A stretch of 8,925 nucleotides of DNA from DASQDN01 sp035630195 (lineage in GTDB: Bacteria > Acidobacteriota > Terriglobia > Bryobacterales > Bryobacteraceae), in contig DASQLD010000079.1 of assembly GCA_035630195.1 (NCBI GenBank), positions 1 to 8,925 of the forward strand, given 5' to 3'. Below, piece after piece: positions 1-5,284 of this stretch. Within the stretch, counting starts at the first letter, position 1; the number at the start of each line of letters is the position of its first letter. Below the pieces are notes generated by a model that ran no database searches, was not told where the DNA came from, and saw only the letters and a program-made list of their open reading frames with translations. The translations under genes and the position numbers were made by a program.

Positions 1-35
1 CCAGTGGCAGCGGCCAGGAATTGTCGGCGATTCAT
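1..35 (-). CDS. 5' end of a probable Tat-exported protein (partial)
   Basis: On the minus strand an ATG at 35-33 opens a frame reading MNRRQFLAAAT before the window ends. The N-terminal RRQFL followed by small hydrophobic residues matches the start of a twin-arginine (Tat) signal peptide, whose consensus is RR-x-F-L-K, so the protein is likely exported folded across the inner membrane. The start lies 15 nt downstream of the uppS-like stop codon on the same strand, which suggests co-transcription. No strong Shine-Dalgarno is visible in the 15-nt gap. Only 11 codons are present, so the mature protein and its function cannot be named. The call rests on the motif and position alone. Confidence 0.5.
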   Translation of the reverse strand, partial: MNRRQFLAAAT

Positions 36-50
36 ACTGACCGCTTTATA

Positions 51-731
51 TCACGCGGCTGGGGCATTACCAAAGCGACGTTCCCTTGAGCGGAAAACCA
101 TCATGGCCTGTTCGAGATGTGTTGCCTGGAAGTCAGGCCACATGACTGGGAGGAATACCAATTCTGCGTACGCGCATTCCCATAAGAGAAAGTCACTCAG
201 GCGTTGTTCGCCGCCAGTACGAATCAGTAGGTCCACATCTGGGGCAGGCATTAAAGAAGCGATGGTCTCTCTAGTTGCAGTAGCCGGAGCCGTGCGAGCA
301 GCTTCCACCAATGCATCTCTCGCGGAGTAGTCGATCGCAATCCGGACATGCAGCGTCTTACCATCCCGAGTGCGATGCTCGGCAGTCTGCATCATCGCCA
401 CAATTGTCTTCGGCAACCTATCTCTGCGACCGATAAAGGAAATGCGAACATCCTCGTTTACACATTCGTCCACTTGCGTTTCAAGGTATTGCGCAAAAAG
501 GCGCATCAGCGCCGATACTTCATCAGCGGGCCGTTTCCAGTTATCCGACGAAAATGCGTAGAAGGTTATGCCGTGAATTCCAACTCGGGGGGCCACTTCA
601 ATGGTTCTGCGCAACGCATCCGCCCCCTTCCGATGACCGGCGACCCTGGGCAATCCTCTCGACGTCGCCCAACGCCCATTGCCGTCCATGATGATCCCGA
701 CATGAATCGTGGGCACTTTCGATATATTCAT
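51..731 (-). CDS. uppS: Isoprenyl transferase (undecaprenyl diphosphate synthase family)
   Basis: This is a cytoplasmic cis-prenyltransferase. The family condenses isopentenyl diphosphate onto farnesyl diphosphate to make the C55 lipid carrier used for peptidoglycan and other surface polymers. Counting from the ATG at 731 (226 aa), the hallmark blocks are all present: IMDGNGRW with catalytic Asp16, GHRKGA at 32-37, FSSDNWKRP at 60-68, the diphosphate-binding RTGGEQR at 171-177, and WPDF at 198-201. It is shorter than the roughly 250-aa E. coli enzyme, mostly in the segment before the RTGGE motif. Two motifs are off-type: DYSAR replaces the usual NYGGR (134-138), and SDF replaces SNF (179-181). 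It could be the sole UppS or a paralogue of different chain length. A GTG at 737 would add two residues. AGGAG at 742-746 sits 10 nt before the ATG but only 4 nt before the GTG, so the ATG is preferred. Confidence 0.9.
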   Translation of the reverse strand: MNISKVPTIHVGIIMDGNGRWATSRGLPRVAGHRKGADALRRTIEVAPRVGIHGITFYAFSSDNWKRPADEVSALMRLFAQYLETQVDECVNEDVRISFIGRRDRLPKTIVAMMQTAEHRTRDGKTLHVRIAIDYSARDALVEAARTAPATATRETIASLMPAPDVDLLIRTGGEQRLSDFLLWECAYAELVFLPVMWPDFQATHLEQAMMVFRSRERRFGNAPAA

Positions 732-741
732 AGACACACTT

Positions 742-746
742 CTCCT
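742..746 (-). promoter_or_regulatory. Shine-Dalgarno of the uppS-like gene
   Basis: The minus strand reads AGGAG here, 10 nt before the ATG at 731 and 4 nt before the GTG at 737. The spacing is the main reason for choosing ATG 731 as the start. Confidence 0.6.
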
Positions 747-777
747 GTAGCACCCGCATGTAAGAGACCTTGATCCC

Positions 778-1140
778 CTACGTCCCTCGCATCGCGCGGA
801 TCAGGGCCTCCATGTGATCAAGATATTTTGTAAGAGCTTTGCGACCGATTTCGGTCAAGCTGTAATCGGTGCGTGGAACGCGTCCTTCAAAGGACTTCCT
901 GCAATTGATATAGCCGGCCTCTTCAAGCTTTCGGGCGTGAATGCTGACATTGCCGTCAGACGCGTCGAGAAGCTTTTTCAACTCGCCGAATGTGAGCGAC
1001 TCGTTCGCTGCCAGAGCGCTCACGATGCCAAGCCGCATGCGTTCGTGAATGAGCCGGTCGAGACCGATTGTCTCCTTTGCGGCAGTGCTCGCTTTCGTGG
1101 GAGCTGGCGTCGTTTTTGCAGCAGAAGTCCTAGCCACCAT
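778..1140 (-). CDS. Small winged-helix transcriptional regulator
   Basis: This 120-aa protein is probably a cytoplasmic DNA-binding regulator. Residues 1-23 form an Ala/Thr/Lys-rich, low-complexity, presumably flexible tail. Residues 27-115 resemble the winged-helix family (HTH_34-like, related to MarR/ArsR folds): LDRLIHERMRLGIVSAL, then FGELKKLLDASDGNVSIHARKL split as helix-turn-helix, then a wing around 80-95 (RVPRTDYSLT) and a C-terminal helix probably for dimerisation. No metal or ligand site is evident. An in-frame TTG at 1185 could extend the protein, but the ATG at 1140 has GAGGAG just upstream and the extension has no family-like content. The start overlaps the end of the preceding membrane-protein gene by 11 bp, so the two are probably co-translated and functionally paired. 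Its target genes cannot be read from the sequence; autoregulation of this small operon is a guess. Confidence 0.85.
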   Translation of the reverse strand: MVARTSAAKTTPAPTKASTAAKETIGLDRLIHERMRLGIVSALAANESLTFGELKKLLDASDGNVSIHARKLEEAGYINCRKSFEGRVPRTDYSLTEIGRKALTKYLDHMEALIRAMRGT

Positions 1141-1717
1141 ATCTCCTCGCGATAATAGAGCCGAAAACAATATGTAGTCCGCCAAACGCCGCCGCTAACC
1201 AGGCATTGCCCCACGACGCCGGGGTGAACAGCGCCGCGACGCCGAAGGAGACAAATCCGATTCCCATCACAGGTATGATTGACACAGAGAATGCTCCGCC
1301 GGCGATGATGCCTGTGCCATACATACACATCCAGATCCCAGGAGCCAGAGTGGGAACATTCGCCCGCAAAGCGGCCAACGTCAGGACCACCCCGACAAGC
1401 AGAGGAGGCGTAAATCCGAGTGCGAATTTTCGGGCAGGACCCGAAGCCATAGATACTTTCATTGCTCGCGCCTTCTGCGCCATTGCAAATGTCCCGATCA
1501 GCAGCGCCACAACAGCTTCACAGATCCAAATCGCAAGAAATGACTCGGAGTAAGTCATAGCCGCCATCGCAGCTGCGAATGCCGACAAACCCATCACGAT
1601 GCCCCCGGATCCAGGAACGGCGGTAAATGACCCCGCGCGTTCCATCGTCGCGCGAATGTAACGGAGATTATCGATCGCGTGATCGTGCAGAGGAAGCGGT
1701 TCGGGACGCGACGCCAT
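1130..1717 (-). CDS. Six-helix membrane protein of unknown function
   Basis: I do not recognise a named family. Counting from the ATG at 1717 the product is 195 aa. A polar N-terminal stretch (1-35, with His11, Asp12, His13 and the phrase DNLRYIRATMERAG) precedes about six hydrophobic segments near 36-55, 58-79, 100-118, 126-146, 148-165 and 170-188. The short basic loop KARAMK at 82-87 favours a cytoplasmic side there. It is an inner-membrane protein, possibly a sensor or partner of the winged-helix regulator whose gene overlaps its 3' end by 11 bp. A TTG at 1753 would add 12 residues. However, that TTG forms part of a sigma70-like -35 box, and a -10 box ends 7 nt before ATG 1717, so ATG 1717 is preferred and the mRNA may be leaderless. 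No enzyme motif was found. Confidence 0.75.
   Translation of the reverse strand: MASRPEPLPLHDHAIDNLRYIRATMERAGSFTAVPGSGGIVMGLSAFAAAMAAMTYSESFLAIWICEAVVALLIGTFAMAQKARAMKVSMASGPARKFALGFTPPLLVGVVLTLAALRANVPTLAPGIWMCMYGTGIIAGGAFSVSIIPVMGIGFVSFGVAALFTPASWGNAWLAAAFGGLHIVFGSIIARRYGG
1141..1148 (-). promoter_or_regulatory. Shine-Dalgarno of the winged-helix regulator
   Basis: The minus strand reads GAGGAGAT immediately before the ATG at 1140. It lies inside the last codons of the upstream membrane-protein gene and decides for the 120-aa start over the TTG at 1185. The 2-nt gap after GAGGAG is short, but the match is strong. Confidence 0.6.
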
Positions 1718-1753
1718 ATTCGAGAGTATACGAGGCAGCTCGATAATTAGCAA
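1718..1753 (-). promoter_or_regulatory. Sigma70-like promoter, possibly for a leaderless mRNA
   Basis: The minus strand shows TTGCTA (1753-1748), exactly 17 nt, then TATACT (1730-1725), then 7 nt before the ATG at 1717. The boxes fit the -35 and -10 consensus well and the spacer is ideal. Transcription would start at about 1718-1717, on or next to the A of the ATG, leaving no room for a Shine-Dalgarno, and none is visible. The promoter would let the membrane protein, regulator, uppS and downstream gene be expressed apart from the mla-chbG genes. Confidence 0.55.
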
Positions 1754-1771
1754 GTACTTTGTCGTAGAAAG

Positions 1772-2581
1772 TTACGCCAAATCGCGATATCGTGCCAACT
1801 CAATACCTTTCGCTTCCAGCGCGAGCCGAACTTCTGTCGCGAGCAACGCTTCCAATTCCCGTTCGCGGCTCTCTTTAAGACGTGTAGGCGACGCCCTTAA
1901 CTCGTCGGTGCAATAGCCCGGATGGCACATAAACTCGGTGAGCCCCTCGGGCAGCGTCTCAAGTATTGCCAAAAGCTCCGATGTGTGAAGGTGGCCCGTC
2001 AACTGAAATCCGGCAAAGTAATCGGTAGTCAGACAGCCGTAACGGGTAAGCTTCTGATGTACGTTGTTCCGAAGAACCTGTAAACTTCTGCTCACCGCGC
2101 GCTTGCCGAACGGTACCCTACCGCCGCTTAAGGGGAAGTCGAATGGTCGGCGAACCCAGCGTATCTCGAATTCCTGCGACAATCGTGCGACAGCTTCGAG
2201 AACTGGAGGAGCCAAATGGGTGTGTTTATGCGTATCGAGATGAGTGGGTCTAATTCCCGTCGCCAGGATCTTTCTTATCTGGGCCCGCAATTCGGCATAG
2301 GGATCAATTCGGCGGAGAGCTAATGCTTTTAACAATTCCGGCACGCTGTTCGGGAGGCCGGAGCCATCGTTCACGACTGAACGGCCTCCAACAAGAACTA
2401 AGTGGCAACCGATATCGAGTTCGCTGTGATCTCGCGCAAGCCGCACCGCATCGTCGAAAGCATTCCCATTGGCCATCAGCGTCGTGGCGGTGAGGATGCC
2501 TCTGGTATGCGCCTCGATGATGCCCGCATTCACATCCCGCGCGTAGCCGAAGTCGTCGGCATTGACGACAAGCCGCTTCAA
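1772..2581 (-). CDS. ChbG/HpnK (YdjC) family carbohydrate deacetylase
   Basis: This 269-aa protein has the usual length of the YdjC family of metal-dependent deacetylases. Its members remove acetyl groups from N-acetylated sugars (ChbG acts on chitooligosaccharides) or act in hopanoid side-chain formation (HpnK). The probable metal ligands are visible: NADDFG with Asp10, His60 in the GCHLVLVGG block, and His118 in the HLDTHKHTH block at 114-122. EFMCHPG at 216-222 is the conserved late motif. No signal peptide is seen, so it is cytoplasmic. The start is a TTG at 2581; GAGG 8 nt upstream overlaps the mlaD stop codon, and no other in-frame start precedes it. It closes the mlaEFD cluster. No other hopanoid genes are in view, so a choice between sugar deacetylase and HpnK is not possible; deacetylation of an envelope glycolipid is an inference from context. 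Confidence 0.9.
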   Translation of the reverse strand: MKRLVVNADDFGYARDVNAGIIEAHTRGILTATTLMANGNAFDDAVRLARDHSELDIGCHLVLVGGRSVVNDGSGLPNSVPELLKALALRRIDPYAELRAQIRKILATGIRPTHLDTHKHTHLAPPVLEAVARLSQEFEIRWVRRPFDFPLSGGRVPFGKRAVSRSLQVLRNNVHQKLTRYGCLTTDYFAGFQLTGHLHTSELLAILETLPEGLTEFMCHPGYCTDELRASPTRLKESRERELEALLATEVRLALEAKGIELARYRDLA

Positions 2582-2588
2582 ATGTTTG

Positions 2589-2594
2589 ACCTCA
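2589..2594 (-). promoter_or_regulatory. Shine-Dalgarno of the deacetylase, overlapping the mlaD stop
   Basis: The minus strand reads TGAGGT: the TGA is the mlaD stop codon and GAGG is the ribosome-binding site, 8 nt before the TTG start at 2581. The overlap implies translational coupling and supports the unusual TTG start. Confidence 0.65.
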
Positions 2595-3665
2595 AAACAG
2601 CGCGAGTTTGATACGCAAGAACTTCTTAGGGTTCGCCCGAATGTCCTTGATCAGTTGCTGCATCTCACCGGTAACCCCGGTTAGTGTGTCGTACAACTGT
2701 GGGTTAACCATTAGCTGACCAATTGTCCCTTGGCCCGCGTTGATCTTGTCGATGATCGTATCGATTTTTGCGAGCGACCCGCGAATCTGGTTGTGTAATT
2801 CTTCGCTCTTAAGCAGCTTGCCGGCGGTTCCCTTACCGGCGTTCAAATCCACAACCATCTGTCGCAACTCGGCAACAGACCCACGGAACTCGGCGTACAA
2901 CGCTTCGTCCTTCAAGAGCTTACCCGCCGTGCCTTCTCCTTGCTGCAGGCCCAGCAACAAACTGTCAACCTTCGCCATGGATGCCCGGAAATCGTTGATA
3001 ACTGTATCCTCGTAAAGCAGCTTTCCGATGGTCCCCTGCGGCGTGCTCATCGCCCTTGTGATCTTTTGTCCCTCCGACACAATTGCGATGATGCGGTTAT
3101 ACAGCTCTTCGTCGACCAGTAGTTTTCCGATGGTACCCTTGCCGACTTCCACCAGACTAACGATCGCATCTACGCGCTTCAAGATGCCCTGCAATTGCGT
3201 CAGTAGCGCATACCCCTGCTGGAAAATCTCGTCAAAATCGCGGGTATCGAGCGATTGAACTTCACCGCCAGCCTGCACCTTCACGTTGCTTTGGCCCTTA
3301 CGAATATTGATGAACTTGGCGCCGAGCACGTTTTCCGAACTGATCGCAGCGATGGAATCGACCGGAATTTGATCCATGAAATCCTTCTCGATTTCCATGT
3401 CAATACGGATGATTCGTCGCGGAGCGGTCTCGCCCGACAACGCGACTTTTGAAATCTTGCCCGCCAGAATCCCATTGATACGAACCGGAGCCTTGACCGT
3501 CAGCGCCGCCGAATCGGCCAGGTAAGTGTAGACCGTCACGTGATCCGCGAACAACTTCTGAGTGCCAGTCAGTAAGAAAATCAGTACCCCGAGAATGACT
3601 AGGGCGATGATCGCCATCAGTCCCACGCGCAATTGAGCCCACCCTGTTTTCTTTGCCGGAGACAT
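2592..3665 (-). CDS. mlaD: MlaD/MCE-family lipid-binding protein with C-terminal repeats
   Basis: This 357-aa protein is the periplasmic substrate-binding subunit of an Mla-type lipid transporter. Residues 1-11 are cytoplasmic and basic, and 12-33 form one membrane anchor. Residues about 42-121 are the MCE domain, recognisable from VRINGILAGKI at 61-71 and the ENVLGAKFINI end at 111-121. In MlaD this domain forms a hexameric ring with a hydrophobic pore. E. coli MlaD is only about 180 aa; here residues 140-357 form a long extension with five copies of a G-x-G-T-x-G-K-L-L motif starting at 175, 209, 243, 277 and 311, exactly 34 residues apart. The tail ends in a basic NPKKFLRIK segment. The extension is probably helical and may prolong the ring into a tube toward the outer membrane (inference). 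The start ATG lies 3 nt after the mlaF stop; only a weak AGGCGG lies 14 nt upstream, so coupling with mlaF is likely. Confidence 0.93.
   Translation of the reverse strand: MSPAKKTGWAQLRVGLMAIIALVILGVLIFLLTGTQKLFADHVTVYTYLADSAALTVKAPVRINGILAGKISKVALSGETAPRRIIRIDMEIEKDFMDQIPVDSIAAISSENVLGAKFINIRKGQSNVKVQAGGEVQSLDTRDFDEIFQQGYALLTQLQGILKRVDAIVSLVEVGKGTIGKLLVDEELYNRIIAIVSEGQKITRAMSTPQGTIGKLLYEDTVINDFRASMAKVDSLLLGLQQGEGTAGKLLKDEALYAEFRGSVAELRQMVVDLNAGKGTAGKLLKSEELHNQIRGSLAKIDTIIDKINAGQGTIGQLMVNPQLYDTLTGVTGEMQQLIKDIRANPKKFLRIKLALF
2634..3143 (-). repeat. Five tandem 102-nt units coding for 34-residue repeats in MlaD
   Basis: The units start with GKGTIGKLL, PQGTIGKLL, GEGTAGKLL, GKGTAGKLL and GQGTIGQLM at residues 175, 209, 243, 277 and 311. 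Each is followed by an acidic and aromatic patch such as DEELY, DEALY, SEELH or NPQLY and then a heptad-like hydrophobic run. The period is 34 residues in all four steps. The DNA units have drifted, so this is an old protein-level repeat and not a recent expansion. Confidence 0.85.
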
Positions 3666-3668
3666 ACT

Positions 3669-4490
3669 TTATGATTTCACCGCCTTGAACTTGGAGACAT
3701 ACGGATCAGTCGAGCTTTCTAGTTCTTCCTGCGTTCCGTCGAACACAAGCTTCCCTTCCTCGAAAACCAGGAAGGTTGTGTTTTCGTGTATGCCGCTATC
3801 GTGCGGCGCCTTCTCCAACTCCCCATTTTGCGGATTGTAACGGAAGTTGGCCATCAGGTGCCCATCCTGGTAACGGTGCGACACGATGATGGGCGTCGAG
3901 TTTTTCGTATCGCGCGCTTTGATAATCAACGCGATAATTGTGTTCGCCGTTATTGGATCGAGGCCCGCAGTCGGCGAATCGTACAACATCAAGGCAGGTT
4001 CGGTTACCGTCGCGCGCGCAATTCCGACGCGTCGGCGCATGCCGCCGGACAGTTCGCTGGGAAATTTCTCAAGCGTTTGTTCCAGTTCCACGAATCTCAA
4101 CGCCTCCTTTACGCGATCATGCACCTTCTCCGGATCCAGTTTTCCGTTCTGTCGCCCTTTCTGATTCCAGACCGGGTAAGCAACGTTGTCTTCAACATTC
4201 AATGAATCGAACAAGCCTCCCTCCTGGAATAGAACACCGACTTTTGCGCGGATCGGAAATAGATCCTCCTCGCGGAGCCTGGTTATCTCCTGGCCAAAGA
4301 GATAAATTTCTCCCGAATCGGGCTTCAAAAGTCCCGTGGCCAGTTTCAACAAAACGGACTTCCCGCTACCTGCCGCTCCAAAGATGATCGCCGTCTGGCC
4401 CTTCAAAAGGTCGAACGACACGTTGCGCAAAGCAGGCTCGCCGTCGAAGCTTAGTGAAACATTCTCGTACCGAAGGATCGCCTCACTCAT
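3669..4490 (-). CDS. mlaF: MlaF-type ABC transporter ATPase with altered Walker B
   Basis: This 273-aa cytoplasmic ATPase should pair with the MlaE permease encoded next to it and drive lipid movement through the MCE complex. In order it shows Walker A GAAGSGKS (38-45), Q-loop Gln89, signature LSGGM (147-151), Walker B LMLYD (167-171), D-loop GLDP (176-179) and H-loop His205. The residue after the Walker B Asp, normally the catalytic glutamate (DEP), is Ser172 (DSP, codon TCG). After the H-loop there is an unusual stretch of about 30 residues (206-238, polar, with HLMANFRYNP) before the usual LVFEEGKLVFDG end. Both features may be lineage traits. The ATG at 4490 follows the mlaE stop by 9 nt, with only a weak GAG upstream, and mlaD follows after 3 nt, so the three genes form one operon. 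Homology to the family is clear; hydrolytic competence is open. Confidence 0.93.
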   Translation of the reverse strand: MSEAILRYENVSLSFDGEPALRNVSFDLLKGQTAIIFGAAGSGKSVLLKLATGLLKPDSGEIYLFGQEITRLREEDLFPIRAKVGVLFQEGGLFDSLNVEDNVAYPVWNQKGRQNGKLDPEKVHDRVKEALRFVELEQTLEKFPSELSGGMRRRVGIARATVTEPALMLYDSPTAGLDPITANTIIALIIKARDTKNSTPIIVSHRYQDGHLMANFRYNPQNGELEKAPHDSGIHENTTFLVFEEGKLVFDGTQEELESSTDPYVSKFKAVKS

Positions 4491-4499
4491 GTCACAGAC

Positions 4500-5249
4500 T
4501 CACACGAAGATCCGCGTGATAAAGAAAGTGAGAATGAAGATCCAAACCGATGCGACAACCACAGCTTGTGTGGTGGCACGACCGACACCTTGCGTTCCGC
4601 CTTTCGTCTGCATCCCGTAATAACAGCCCACTAGCGAAATCACCATCGCGAAAACAAGAGGCTTCAGCAAACCTTGGGCCAAATCATTCCAAACGAGAGA
4701 TCTCCAGGCGGTCGACCAGTATTGGGCGGCAGTCTGGTTCAGCATGTAATAAGCCACGACAAACCCACCGATGATACCGACGAAGTCCGCGATGATGGTG
4801 AGTAACGGTAGCGTCACGCAAGTTGCTATAAACCGAGGGGTAACCAGCTTCTGAACCGGGTCGGTCCCCAACGCGCGCATGGCATCGATCTGCTCGGTAA
4901 CCTTCATTGAACCAAGTTCGCTTGCCATTCCAGACGCATTGCGGCCCGCGACAAGAAGAGAAGAAAGCACGGGACCCAGTTCACGCACCAGCGTGATAGC
5001 GACAATTTGTCCCATTTGCCCGGTAGCTCCGTATTGGGCCAGAGCGCGGGACATCTGCAGTCCCATGACGGCGCCACTAAAAAACCCTGTGAGAACGACG
5101 ATTGGCAGGCTTCCCACGCCAATAATGTCCATTTGCATCAGGACGTCGCCGGTATAATGAGGGCGGCGTATTATGTTCCTGATGGCGCGTCCGCTTAGGA
5201 AGATAAAGTCCTGGAATGATGTGACTCGCTCTTTCAGGAGATCGAGCAA
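4500..5249 (-). CDS. mlaE: MlaE-type ABC transporter permease
   Basis: This 249-aa inner-membrane permease belongs to the MlaE (YrbE/DUF140) family, close to the usual 260 aa. It shows a membrane-parallel N-terminal helix region (1-30) and hydrophobic segments near 42-62, 84-102, 140-170, 196-212 and 227-247. The family blocks are present: RELGPVLSSLLVAGRNAS (89-106), EQIDAMRALGTDPV (119-132, the coupling region contacting MlaF) and YGMQTKGGTQGVGRAT (211-226). It forms the dimeric core that couples MlaF to the MCE ring and moves phospholipids across or out of the inner membrane; direction is not readable from sequence. The start is a TTG at 5249, with GAGAGG 12 nt upstream and no in-frame ATG available earlier. 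It heads the minus-strand mlaEFD-deacetylase set and lies 35 bp from a gene pointing the other way. Confidence 0.93.
   Translation of the reverse strand: MLDLLKERVTSFQDFIFLSGRAIRNIIRRPHYTGDVLMQMDIIGVGSLPIVVLTGFFSGAVMGLQMSRALAQYGATGQMGQIVAITLVRELGPVLSSLLVAGRNASGMASELGSMKVTEQIDAMRALGTDPVQKLVTPRFIATCVTLPLLTIIADFVGIIGGFVVAYYMLNQTAAQYWSTAWRSLVWNDLAQGLLKPLVFAMVISLVGCYYGMQTKGGTQGVGRATTQAVVVASVWIFILTFFITRIFV
5153..5158 (+). promoter_or_regulatory. Candidate -10 box for the peptidase-PBP operon
   Basis: A perfect TATAAT lies inside mlaE on the plus strand, 126 nt before the ATG at 5285. The only -35-like sequence, TTTGCA at 5132-5137, is 4 of 6 and spaced 15 nt, so the promoter is weakly supported. 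Because the divergent gap is only 35 bp, the plus-strand promoter must lie in or overlap mlaE. Confidence 0.3.
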
Positions 5250-5284
5250 TGGGTTAGCGGGCCTCTCGTCTTGTAGATGGTAGC

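Noticed and set aside
1141..1185. TTG start adding 15 residues to the winged-helix regulator
   Set aside because: The extension lies inside the membrane-protein gene and ATG 1140 has a strong GAGGAG directly upstream.
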